Below, in pieces: positions 19,806-28,438 of a DNA stretch of 64,000 nucleotides. Both the position numbers and the translations under genes were made by a program. Under the pieces are notes generated by a model that had not been told where the DNA came from, ran no database searches, and was given only the letters and a program-made list of their open reading frames with translations. Source of the DNA: Deltaproteobacteria bacterium (GTDB taxonomy: Bacteria; Myxococcota_A; UBA9160; UBA4427). The DNA is taken from NCBI GenBank assembly GCA_029261835.1, contig JAJDAO010000003.1:62001-126000 (forward strand), given 5' to 3'. Position 1 is the first letter of the stretch, and every line of letters starts with the position of its first letter.

Positions 19806-22220
19806 ATGTCCGATGGCGCCTTGGCGAACATTATTGCAGTGGAGCTGAATAGCGGCGTCGCCGCACCCTTCTGCGCCAAGATCTTCGCTGACTACGGCGC
19901 CGACGTGATCAAGCTCGAGCCGCCCGAGGGCGATCGCATCCGCGGCTGGGGGCCATTCCCGCAGGATGAGCCCCATCCGGAGAAGGGGGGGCTGTTCACC
20001 GCGCTCAATTCCAACAAGCGCGGCGTTGTGCTCGATGCCAGTGTGGCCGAGGACCGCGAGCGTCTGCTCGACCTGCTGGCGAAAGCCGACGTGCTGATCG
20101 AAGACAATGCGCCCCGCCAGATGCGAGAGTGGGGACTCGACTGGGAGACACTTTCGGGTGTGAACCCGGATCTGGTCATGATCTCCATCACGCCCTTTGG
20201 CCAGACCGGGCCCTATTCGAACTGGCGAGGCGAAGATCTCAACGCCTTTCATCTCTCGGGCACCGGCAGCCGCTATTGCGGTCGGCCCGGCGAGCCGCCG
20301 CTCCAGCACGGCACGTTCTCCGCGAGCTTCTTCGGCGCCTATGTGGCCGCGGCCTGGGGCGTTGCCGCCGTACTCGGTCGCGAGCGCACTGGGGCCGGCC
20401 AGCACATCGATGTCTCGTGCGCCGAAGCGATCGCGGCGCTCTTCGTCGGTGCCCAGAACATCGGCGGCATGGCGCAGGATGGTGTCTACGAGAAGAGGAC
20501 CGGCATCGGGATGCCGCTCGGTGCACCCGCCACCATCCTGCCCTGCAAGGACGGCTACGTGTGGATGATGGCGCTCGAGTCGGGGCAGTGGGACGGTCTG
20601 TGTCGTGCGATGGGCGATCCGGAATGGGCGTGCATCGACATGTTCCAGGACATGTTCACGCGGGCGCAGAACGCCGATGTCATCTATCCGCTGATCGAGC
20701 AGTGGACCGCCGGACTCGGAAAACAGGAGATCATGGAGCTGTGCCAGGCCAACGGTTGCCCGACGACGGCGCTCTTCACGGTGGCCGAGGTGGCTGAACA
20801 TCCACACCTGGCAGAGCGCGAGTTCATCGTCGAGCTGGAGCATCCCGTACTGGGGCGTGTGCGCACTCTCGGCGCACCCGTGCGCCTGCCGGCGAGTCCG
20901 GGCGGGCCGCGCCGACCGGCGCCCCTGCTCGGTGAGCACAGCCGCGATGTACTGGCGGCACTCGAGCCGCGAAAAGCGCGAGAGCGCCGACCCGCGAAGA
21001 CGGCCCGCGCACTGCCGCTCGAAGGCCTGCGCGTGGCGAACTTCGGCTGGGGTTGGCTCGGGCCGGTGGCGGGGCAGACGCTCGCGTTCCTCGGCGCCGA
21101 GGTCTACAAGATCGAATCTCGAGCGCGGATCGATATCAATCGCACGCTTCCGCCGTTCGGCGGCGGTGTGCGCGACCCCGATCGCAGCCTACAGAATCAC
21201 GCGGGGTGGGCCGGCAACGGCAGCGTGACGCTCGATCTCAAGCAGCCGGAGGCGCAGGCACTGGCGCACAGCCTCGTTGCTCGCTGCGACGTGGTGCTCG
21301 AGAACTTCGGGCCCGGCGTGATGACGCGGCTCAATCTCGACTACGACACGCTGCGAGCGGCCAGGCCGGACATCGTCGTGGTCTCGATGCCCGCCGCCGG
21401 GCTCTTCGGCCCGCTCAAGGACATCCGGACCTACGGTATGAGCCTGGCCAGCATTACGGGGCTCGACAGTTTGACCGGCTATCACGCGGGGCCGCCCGTA
21501 CCGATGGAGAATGCCTTCGCGGATCCACTCGGAGGCGTGATCGGCGCGCTTGGGGCCCTGGTCGCGCTCGCCCACCGCGCACGCAGCGGCGAGGGGCAGC
21601 ACGTCGACTTTTCGCAGCAGGAAGGTGTCGTGCAGATGATCGCACCGGCATTCATGGACTACGTGATGAACGGCCGTGTCGCCGGTCCGCTCGGGAACCG
21701 ACATCCTCTGGCGGCTGCCGCGCCGCACGGCGTCTTTCGCTCTGCCGGAGAGGATCGCTGGATCGCCATCGCCGTCACGAGCGAGAACGAGTGGCGGGAG
21801 CTGGCGGCGGCGATGGGCGATCCGGCATGGACGCGGGAGCACGAGTTCGCGAGCACCGCTGCTCGCGTCGAGAATCTCGACGCACTGCACGAGCGCATCG
21901 AGACGTGGACGAGTGCGCGGGACGACTACGAACTCGCTGAGATGCTGCAGCGTCGAGGCGTTGCCGCGACACCGGTGCTCGATGTCGCGGATCTCCTGAA
22001 CGACCCGCACTTCATCGAGCGCGGTACGTTCCCGGAGGTGATTCATCCGCTCGGTTTCAAGGAGAGGATCTACGGGGCCTATGTCAAGACCAGCGGCGTC
22101 GAGCCGGTCGTCCGACCGGGTCCCGTCATGGGGCAGGACAACGAACATGTCTTCAAGGAGCTGCTGGGAGTCAGCGAGGAAGACTACCGGCGTTTGGTGG
22201 ACGAGCGGGTGATCTACTAG
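19806..22220 (+). CDS. Tandem two-domain class III CoA-transferase
   Basis: One chain of 804 residues holding two complete CaiB/BaiF domains, about residues 1-390 and 405-800, each near the length of a normal single protein. Domain 1 has its catalytic aspartate in GQHIDVSCAEA and domain 2 in GQHVDFSQQEG, so both could be active. Class III enzymes normally work as interlocked dimers; a fused pair would give a built-in heterodimer. The linker (about 385-405) is Arg/Ala/Pro-rich. It heads an operon with thiolase, DUF35, enoyl-CoA hydratase and KstD-like genes, so it probably activates or recycles the acid broken down by that set. Confidence 0.9.
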   Translation: MSDGALANIIAVELNSGVAAPFCAKIFADYGADVIKLEPPEGDRIRGWGPFPQDEPHPEKGGLFTALNSNKRGVVLDASVAEDRERLLDLLAKADVLIEDNAPRQMREWGLDWETLSGVNPDLVMISITPFGQTGPYSNWRGEDLNAFHLSGTGSRYCGRPGEPPLQHGTFSASFFGAYVAAAWGVAAVLGRERTGAGQHIDVSCAEAIAALFVGAQNIGGMAQDGVYEKRTGIGMPLGAPATILPCKDGYVWMMALESGQWDGLCRAMGDPEWACIDMFQDMFTRAQNADVIYPLIEQWTAGLGKQEIMELCQANGCPTTALFTVAEVAEHPHLAEREFIVELEHPVLGRVRTLGAPVRLPASPGGPRRPAPLLGEHSRDVLAALEPRKARERRPAKTARALPLEGLRVANFGWGWLGPVAGQTLAFLGAEVYKIESRARIDINRTLPPFGGGVRDPDRSLQNHAGWAGNGSVTLDLKQPEAQALAHSLVARCDVVLENFGPGVMTRLNLDYDTLRAARPDIVVVSMPAAGLFGPLKDIRTYGMSLASITGLDSLTGYHAGPPVPMENAFADPLGGVIGALGALVALAHRARSGEGQHVDFSQQEGVVQMIAPAFMDYVMNGRVAGPLGNRHPLAAAAPHGVFRSAGEDRWIAIAVTSENEWRELAAAMGDPAWTREHEFASTAARVENLDALHERIETWTSARDDYELAEMLQRRGVAATPVLDVADLLNDPHFIERGTFPEVIHPLGFKERIYGAYVKTSGVEPVVRPGPVMGQDNEHVFKELLGVSEEDYRRLVDERVIY

Positions 22221-22345
22221 CCAATCCTATTCATGAATGATTCCGGCAAGCCTGGGCAACTCGGGCCAGGTCGGGTCGCTGGCGCAACCGTGACGCGGAT
22301 ACTCGGTGCTCTCCCGCTGTCGGTGAAGAATCAGGAGTCGGTACG

Positions 22346-23515
22346 ATGTCTTCGATCAAGGAGCAGGCCTGCATCGTCGGAATCGGCCAGACGCCGTTTA
22401 CCCGCGGAACCGATGAAGAGCCGAATGATTTCAGGCTGCAGCTCCGGGCAGCGGAGGCCGCCATCGAGGACGCGGGTCTCGAGAGCGGCCAGATCGACGG
22501 CGTGTGCCCCTACGTGAGCCTCGGCATCGCCGAGGACTTCGCCGTTCACCTGGGCATCCGCGACCTGCGCTATCAGGCCACTTCCCATGTTGGAGGGGCC
22601 TGTCCGGGCGCATCGCTGGCGAACGCCGCAATGGCCGTGAGTGCGGGACTTGCCAACTACGTCTTGATGCCCGGCGGTTGGTACGGCTATTCGGGCAGGA
22701 AGGTTCGCGAGGTCGTGGTTGCCGATGTCTCGGTGATGTCGGGCGGTATGACGGCACGCGACTACTACTTCCCCTATGGACTCACGGTGCCGGTGCAGTG
22801 GTTCTCGATGATGGCGCGCTGTCACATGGAGGAGTTCGGAACCAGCACCGAGCAGCTTGGGGCGGTCGCGGTCGCCATGCGAAAGCACGCGCAGCTCAAC
22901 CCCGGCGCGTTGATGCGTGGGCGTCCGATGAGCATGGATGATTACCTCGACTCACCCATGATCGCCGACCCCTATCGTCTATTCGACTGCTCGCTCGAAG
23001 CGGACGGCGCAGTGGCGTTTGTCGTCACAACCGCTGAGCGGGCGCGCGATCTCAAGAGCAAGCCGGTCCACGTCATGGGAATCGCACAGGGGCAGCCTTT
23101 CCCGGCGGATGACATCGCAACGCGCGACGACGTCTTCGAGCTGGGCCTCACGAGCGCGGCGCCGCGGGCCTTCGCGATGGCGGGCATCGGCCATCGCGAC
23201 GTCGACTTCGCCCAGATCTACGACCCCTTCACGTTCCAGGTGATCCAGCAGATCGAAGAGCTGGGTTTCTGCAAGCGCGGCGAAGGGGGTGCCTTCGTCG
23301 AGGGTGGGCGAATCGAACTCGACGGCGAGCTGCCGGTGAATACGTCGGGAGGACTGCTCTCGGAGGCGCACGTGCTCGGAATGAATCATTTCCTCGAGGC
23401 GGTGCGACAGCTTCGAGGGGATGCTGGAGCGCGGCAGGTTGAGAATGCAGCGATCGGTATCGTGACCGGCTTCGGCGATTTCGGTGACGGGGCCGTCGCG
23501 ATACTCAGGGGCTAG
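22346..23515 (+). CDS. Thiolase-like enzyme (lipid-transfer/SCP2-thiolase type)
   Basis: A thiolase-fold protein of 389 residues starting at an ATG with AGGAG 9 bases upstream. It begins with a typical ACIVGIGQTPFTR strand. The possible nucleophile is the cysteine in GGACPGASLA, and the C-terminal NTSGGLLSEAHVLG keeps the conserved glycines and histidine. This group pairs with DUF35/OB-fold proteins, as in Ltp2-DUF35 retro-aldolases of steroid side-chain breakdown, and such a partner follows 64 bases later. It may therefore be a retro-aldolase or a thiolase; sequence alone does not decide. Confidence 0.85.
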   Translation: MSSIKEQACIVGIGQTPFTRGTDEEPNDFRLQLRAAEAAIEDAGLESGQIDGVCPYVSLGIAEDFAVHLGIRDLRYQATSHVGGACPGASLANAAMAVSAGLANYVLMPGGWYGYSGRKVREVVVADVSVMSGGMTARDYYFPYGLTVPVQWFSMMARCHMEEFGTSTEQLGAVAVAMRKHAQLNPGALMRGRPMSMDDYLDSPMIADPYRLFDCSLEADGAVAFVVTTAERARDLKSKPVHVMGIAQGQPFPADDIATRDDVFELGLTSAAPRAFAMAGIGHRDVDFAQIYDPFTFQVIQQIEELGFCKRGEGGAFVEGGRIELDGELPVNTSGGLLSEAHVLGMNHFLEAVRQLRGDAGARQVENAAIGIVTGFGDFGDGAVAILRG

Positions 23516-23579
23516 CGAGAGAGACGAGTGGCTCGGGCAAGCGAGGGGAGATCGCACGTCGCGGAGCAGGGGGAAGCAA

Positions 23580-24005
23580 GTGAGCGAGTTCGAATACGAT
23601 AGGCCGCTCCCGCTGATGGCGGGGTTCGCCAAGCAGTTCTACGAGCACTGTGGTCGGGGTGAGCTTCGCTTTCAACGGTGCACCGGCTGTGGCAAGTGGC
23701 GCCATGTTCCGCGCCACAGTTGCGCGGAATGCGGCTCCTGGGACTGGGAGTGGGCTCGCTCCAGTGGGCGGGCGCGGGTCTTCACCTGGACCGTAGTACG
23801 CCGACCGATGCACCCCGATTTTGTCGAGGCCGTTCCATATGCGCCTGTTGTCGTTGAGATGGAAGAGGGCGTGCGTCTCGTGAGCTGGGTGGTGGATTGC
23901 GCGCCGGAGGCGCTCCGGCGGGGCCTGCCGGTCGAGGTCTTCTTCGAGTCGGCCACGTCCGAGGTCACGCTTCCGAAGTTTCGCCTGGCGGACGCGCGAG
24001 ATTGA
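23580..24005 (+). CDS. DUF35 zinc-ribbon/OB-fold partner protein
   Basis: A 141-residue protein with an N-terminal helix, a rubredoxin-like zinc ribbon (CTGC followed by CAEC about ten residues later), and an OB-fold beginning at SGRARVFTWTVV. DUF35 proteins bind thiolase-like enzymes and complete their active complex. Placement between the thiolase gene and the hydratase gene supports partnership with the thiolase. The GTG at 23580 is the first start that gives the family N terminus (FEYDRPLP). Confidence 0.88.
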   Translation: MSEFEYDRPLPLMAGFAKQFYEHCGRGELRFQRCTGCGKWRHVPRHSCAECGSWDWEWARSSGRARVFTWTVVRRPMHPDFVEAVPYAPVVVEMEEGVRLVSWVVDCAPEALRRGLPVEVFFESATSEVTLPKFRLADARD

Positions 24006-24090
24006 CCCGGCGCGAGTTCGCTGAGTTGGGTTCGACACAGCCGATTATCCGTTTCGAGAGCCTCATCGCGAAGCCAGAGAGGAGCGATCA

Positions 24091-24858
24091 GTGACCGAGA
24101 GCGCCGACTTCCTGTACGAGAAGCAGGGCCATATCGCCGTCATGACATGGAATCGTCCCGAGAAGCGAAACTCTTTCACGCCGCAGATGATCGACGACTT
24201 CTATGCCGCCTTCACGGATTTCAACGACGACTCGGATCTCTGGGTGGCGATCTTGGCGAGTACCGGGGACCAGGCCTGGTGTTCCGGCGGCGACCTCGAT
24301 GCCATGATTCCTGCCATCACCTCTGGTGAATTCAAGATCAACGAGGATCCGACCAAGCGTTGCTACTCCGATATCTTCAAGCCGATCATCTGTGCAGTAA
24401 ATGGTTTCGCCACGCTCGAGCTGGTGGTCGGCGCAGACCTCTGTGTCGCATCGGAGAACGCGAGCTTCGCACTGGGTGAGGTGCGCTGGGGCATGATTCC
24501 TGCCGGCGGCTCTCACGTGCGTCTACCGCACTACCTGCCCTGGAACGTCGCCATGGAGGTGCTGCTGCTGGGCAGACCGCTGAGTGCACAACGAGCCTAC
24601 GAGGTCGGGCTGGTGAACCGGCTCGTTCCAAGTGTGGACGAGGTGCTTCCGACCGCCATGAAGCTGGCCGAGCAGGTCTGCAGGAACGGACCGCTGGCGG
24701 TGCGTACCGCCAAGGAGATCGCGCTGCGGTCGCGGAACGAAGAACTCGCCTTCGTATTGGAGAACGCGCTGTTTCAGCGCGTGCGAGAGTCCGAGGATGC
24801 GCAGGAGGGACCCCGCGCATACATGGAGAAGCGTCACCCTCGCTTTACCGGACGCTGA
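24091..24858 (+). CDS. Enoyl-CoA hydratase/isomerase family protein
   Basis: A crotonase-fold protein of 255 residues with GTG start and a strong GAGAGGAG site. The oxyanion-hole loops are WCSGGDLDAM and VNGFATLELVVGADL; the catalytic-glutamate region reads FALGEVRWGMIPAGG. It probably hydrates or rearranges an unsaturated acyl-CoA in the pathway encoded by this operon. The second hole motif has TLEL in place of the more common AxGGG, so substrate binding may differ. Confidence 0.88.
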   Translation: MTESADFLYEKQGHIAVMTWNRPEKRNSFTPQMIDDFYAAFTDFNDDSDLWVAILASTGDQAWCSGGDLDAMIPAITSGEFKINEDPTKRCYSDIFKPIICAVNGFATLELVVGADLCVASENASFALGEVRWGMIPAGGSHVRLPHYLPWNVAMEVLLLGRPLSAQRAYEVGLVNRLVPSVDEVLPTAMKLAEQVCRNGPLAVRTAKEIALRSRNEELAFVLENALFQRVRESEDAQEGPRAYMEKRHPRFTGR

Positions 24859-24888
24859 GCCCGGGCGGCGCGGATAGGGAGCTCGAAT

Positions 24889-26607
24889 ATGACGGATTCG
24901 ATCGGGAGCGATTGGGACCGCGAAGTCGACGTTCTCGTGGTCGGCTCGGGGGCGGGGGCCATGGTGAGTGCGCTTGCGGCCCACGACCGCGGCGGCCGCG
25001 TCTTGCTGATCGAGAAGGGCGCCCAATACGGTGGTTCATCTGCCATGTCGGGTGGTGGACTGTGGGTGCCGAACAACCATCTCATGCCCGGCGTGGGCGT
25101 GCCGGACACGCCGGAAGATGCTCTGGCATACCTGGAGGCGACCAGTAGCGGCTTCGTCGCTGAGGACCGCCTGCGAGCCTATCTCGACATGGCGCCCCGA
25201 ATGGCGAGATTCCTGTGCGAGAAGACGCGCGTCGAACTGGTCGCGATGCCGGAATACCCAGACTACTACCCGAACTTGCCGGGCTATTGCCCCGGCGGGC
25301 GATCGCTGGAGCCGACCAATCTTGATGCACGGGAGCTCGGCGACGAGTTCCTGCGTATGCGCGAGGCCGCCGTCCAGTCTCTCATCGTGGGCCGCATCTT
25401 CATGACCATCGTGGAGGCGCGAACCTTGCTCTGTCGGAGCGAGGGCTGGGTCAAGCTCACGCTGAGACTCTTCGGGAAATACGCACTCGACCTTCCATGG
25501 CGCTTCAAGTCAAGGCGCGACCGCCACCTGGCGATGGGCAACGCACTCGTCGGCATGCTGCGTCGCTCGCTGATGGATCGCGACATTCCGCTCTGGCTGG
25601 ATGTGCCGGCTCGTGAGCTACTGGTCGAAGGGGGGCGCGTCGTGGGCGTCCGGGCGGAGAAGGGGGGACGGGCGGTTCGCATCGGCGCCACGAGAGGTGT
25701 GGTATTGGCGGCGGGTGGCTTCGAGTCCAATCAGGCGATGAGGGAGAAGTACCTGCCTTCGCCGACGCGTGTCGAGTGGACCTGTGCCAACCCGAACAAC
25801 ACGGGTGATGCGATCAACCTGGGCCTGTCTCTGGGTGCGGCGATCGACCTGATGGACGATGCCTGGTGGGGACCGACGACCGTCGTTCCCGGCGAGGACC
25901 GCGCGCGCATGCTCGTAATCGAGAAGTCGCTGCCGGGCAGCATTCTCGTCAATGGCCAGGGTCAGCGCTTCGTCAACGAAGCGCTGCCGTACGTGGATGT
26001 CGTGAACGCGATGTACGAGAAGAACGAGCCGGACGCGCCGTCGGCCCCCTGCCATCTGATCTTCGATGCACAATTCCGCAAGAAGTACCCCTGTGGGCCG
26101 TTTCTGCCTGGTGGCCAGCAGCCGGATTGGGCGCTGTCTCGGGCACTCAAGCGCGGCTACCTGAAGAAGGCCGGTACGGTGTCAGAGCTGGCGAAGCTGC
26201 TCGGCATCGACGCCGCCGGCCTCGAGGCCAGCGTGGCCAAGCTGAATCAATACGCACGTACGGGAAAGGACCTCGACTTCCAGCGCGGCGAGAGCGTCTT
26301 CGATCGCTACTACGGAGACGAGAACGTGCGACCCAACGCATGCCTTGCGCCTATCGAGACGCCACCCTTCTACGGCATGGAGGCGTTTCCCGGTGAGCTG
26401 GGCACCAAGGGAGGGCTCTTGACCGACGCACAGGCCCGCGTGCTGACCGAAGAGGGCGATCCGATCGCGGGGCTGTACGCGACGGGCAACTGCTCGGCCT
26501 CGGTGATGGGCCGTACCTACCCCGGGCCCGGCGCGACGCTCGGCCCCGCCACGACTTTCGGTTTCATCGCCGGGCGTCACGCCATGGGCGACGGGGCGGG
26601 GGCTTGA
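24889..26607 (+). CDS. FAD-dependent 3-ketosteroid-dehydrogenase-like protein
   Basis: A flavoprotein of 572 residues in the fumarate reductase/KstD superfamily. The FAD-binding motif is VDVLVVGSGAGAMVSALAA, followed by GGSSAMSGGGLWVPNN, which is typical of 3-oxosteroid dehydrogenases, and a C-terminal YPGPGATLGPATTFGFIAG loop that closes over the flavin. KstD enzymes introduce ring double bonds into 3-ketosteroids; related enzymes act on other cyclic ketones. ATG 24889 follows GGGAG. As the last gene of the operon (30-base gap) it gives the best hint that the substrate is steroid-like or alicyclic. Confidence 0.85.
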   Translation: MTDSIGSDWDREVDVLVVGSGAGAMVSALAAHDRGGRVLLIEKGAQYGGSSAMSGGGLWVPNNHLMPGVGVPDTPEDALAYLEATSSGFVAEDRLRAYLDMAPRMARFLCEKTRVELVAMPEYPDYYPNLPGYCPGGRSLEPTNLDARELGDEFLRMREAAVQSLIVGRIFMTIVEARTLLCRSEGWVKLTLRLFGKYALDLPWRFKSRRDRHLAMGNALVGMLRRSLMDRDIPLWLDVPARELLVEGGRVVGVRAEKGGRAVRIGATRGVVLAAGGFESNQAMREKYLPSPTRVEWTCANPNNTGDAINLGLSLGAAIDLMDDAWWGPTTVVPGEDRARMLVIEKSLPGSILVNGQGQRFVNEALPYVDVVNAMYEKNEPDAPSAPCHLIFDAQFRKKYPCGPFLPGGQQPDWALSRALKRGYLKKAGTVSELAKLLGIDAAGLEASVAKLNQYARTGKDLDFQRGESVFDRYYGDENVRPNACLAPIETPPFYGMEAFPGELGTKGGLLTDAQARVLTEEGDPIAGLYATGNCSASVMGRTYPGPGATLGPATTFGFIAGRHAMGDGAGA

Positions 26608-26629
26608 ATCTGCACTGCGCTCGACGGAT

Positions 26630-27973
26630 TCAGCGATCGCCCCGCGCCGTCAACGCACGATCGACACGGCGGTCCACAGCTTCGAAGTAGCGGGTGAGGC
26701 CCTGGAAGGCGAGCCAGCGCAGCGGCTCGGGCGGCACCGGGATTCTCCATCGCGATTGCAGCGCGGAGCCCGGTCCGTCTCGTTCGAGCAGCAGATCGGT
26801 CACCATTTCGCCCGCATAGCTCGCCTGGGCGATGCCATGCCCCGCGTAGGCGATGGCGTGGAGGATATTGCCACGCGCACCGCTCCGGCCGACTCGCGGC
26901 AGAAAGTCGAGGCTCATGTAGATCGGACCGCCCCAGTGCTGCTCGACCGGCACGTCTGCCAGCTCCGGGAATCGCTGGCGAAAGACAGTTTCGAGCCGTC
27001 GGCACACGCGAGGATCGGTATCCGCAAGAATGCCTTTCCCAAAGCCGGCGCGAATGAACTTGGAGCCGCCCAGGATTCGCTGGTCGGAGGTCAAGCGAAA
27101 ACTCTCGAGGAGCTCGTGGGCGGTATAGATTCCCTCGCGTCCGCGCCAGTCGATACGTTCGAGCTGTTCGGGTCGCAGCGGTGCCGTGCGGAAGAGCTGC
27201 ACCTGGATGCGCACAGCGACCGAGTCGAGACGCGAGAGTTGAGGTGTGTAGGCGTTCGTGGCGATCACGACGTGTTGGCAGCGAACACGACCACCGGCTG
27301 TCTCGACGACCGCTGGCGGGCCGTCGCTGATGCCGGTCACCGGTGAGTTCTCGAAGAGCTGTGCGCCGGCTTCGAGAGCGGCCCGGCGAAGCCCGCGTAG
27401 ATACTTGCCGGGGTCGAGGATGCCACCGTGCGGCTCGAGGTAGCCCCGCGTGAAGGTCGCCGGGATGCCGCGTGCCACCAGCGCCGATCGATCGAGCAGC
27501 TCACCCGGGATGCCGAATTCCGTCGCCACCTGCGCGGTGCGGTCGATTACGTCGTGCTGCTTGGGGTGGACAGCGGCGATCAGGTTGCCCACCGGCTCGT
27601 AGTCGCAGTCGATCGCATGCTTCTCGATCGCGCCCTCGACGTGTGAGATCGCCACCTCGGCCAGCTCGAGCAGACCTCTCACCCGCGCGCGGCCGTACAT
27701 ACGGCTGAGGCTCGGGAGATCCTTGCCGATCGTGGGCGTCAGGTGGCCGGCGTTTCGCCCGCTGGCGCCGTAGCCCGCAATCTGCGAATCGAGCACCGCC
27801 ACGCGCAGCCCCTCTCGGCGCAGCGAGAGCGCGCTGGAGAGGCCACTGAAACCGGCGCCGACGACGGCGACGTCAGCCTCGAGTTCGCCCCGTAGTGGCG
27901 TCTGGCTCCGCGGTGGTGCGGCAAGCCAGGGGCTCAGAGAAGAGATGTCTACAGTGCTCGTCGCAGCTTCCAT
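26630..27973 (-). CDS. FAD-dependent amine oxidoreductase (DAO family, PuuB-like)
   Basis: An oxidase or dehydrogenase of 447 residues. The Rossmann motif is VAVVGAGFSGLSSALSL at about residue 35, followed by GASGRNAGHL, a hallmark of the PuuB/sarcosine-oxidase-like group, and the C-terminal HAIAYAGHGIAQAS contacts FAD. Enzymes of this type oxidise secondary or primary amines. The gene lies 45 bases downstream of the glyoxalase-fold gene on the same strand and may share its transcript. It converges with the KstD-like gene. Confidence 0.85.
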   Translation of the reverse strand: MEAATSTVDISSLSPWLAAPPRSQTPLRGELEADVAVVGAGFSGLSSALSLRREGLRVAVLDSQIAGYGASGRNAGHLTPTIGKDLPSLSRMYGRARVRGLLELAEVAISHVEGAIEKHAIDCDYEPVGNLIAAVHPKQHDVIDRTAQVATEFGIPGELLDRSALVARGIPATFTRGYLEPHGGILDPGKYLRGLRRAALEAGAQLFENSPVTGISDGPPAVVETAGGRVRCQHVVIATNAYTPQLSRLDSVAVRIQVQLFRTAPLRPEQLERIDWRGREGIYTAHELLESFRLTSDQRILGGSKFIRAGFGKGILADTDPRVCRRLETVFRQRFPELADVPVEQHWGGPIYMSLDFLPRVGRSGARGNILHAIAYAGHGIAQASYAGEMVTDLLLERDGPGSALQSRWRIPVPPEPLRWLAFQGLTRYFEAVDRRVDRALTARGDR

Positions 27974-28018
27974 CGCCAGAGACTATCTCATAGAACCCGG
28001 CTCGGTCCGGGGTCCGTC

Positions 28019-28438
28019 TCACCACTCTCCGACGTTCTTCATCGAGGTCCAGGGCTCCGTGGGCTCCAGCGCGCCGCCGCGCTGCAGCAGTTCGATCGAG
28101 ATGCCGTCCGGCGAGCGCACGAAGGCCATGTAGCCGTCACGGGGTGGTCGGTTGATCGTGACGTCGGCATCCAGCAGTCGCTGGCAGATCTCGTAGATAT
28201 TCTCCACCTGGTACGCCAAGTGCCCGAAGTTGCGACCGCTCGCGTACGGCTCCGGATCCCAGTTGTAGGTGAGCTCGAGCTGGGCTTCTTCGTCTCCCGG
28301 CGCCGCCAGGAAGACCAGCGTGAAACGACCGGCTTCCACGTCGACGCGCCGCAGCTCTTCGAGCCCGAGCTTGGCACAGTAGAAGTCCAGAGATCGCTCC
28401 AAATCGCAGACACGAACCATGGTGTGGAGGTACTTCAT
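28019..28438 (-). CDS. Glyoxalase I-like VOC metalloenzyme
   Basis: A vicinal-oxygen-chelate protein of 139 residues made of two beta-alpha-beta-beta-beta units. The likely metal ligands are His5 (LHTMVRV), the Glu in QLELTYNW, the His in NFGHLAY and the Glu in SIELLQ, the same set as in lactoylglutathione lyase, and TYNWDPEPY is very close to that family. Its ATG overlaps the stop codon of the caspase gene as ATGA, so translation is coupled. The C-terminal 15 residues extend beyond the fold. It probably detoxifies methylglyoxal or a similar compound. Confidence 0.85.
   Translation of the reverse strand: MKYLHTMVRVCDLERSLDFYCAKLGLEELRRVDVEAGRFTLVFLAAPGDEEAQLELTYNWDPEPYASGRNFGHLAYQVENIYEICQRLLDADVTINRPPRDGYMAFVRSPDGISIELLQRGGALEPTEPWTSMKNVGEW

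Noticed and set aside
19248..20939. A 563-codon minus-strand frame crossing the nitronate monooxygenase start and the CoA-transferase start
   Set aside because: It reads the monooxygenase gene in the wrong frame and lacks motifs; both real genes have ribosome sites and conserved residues.
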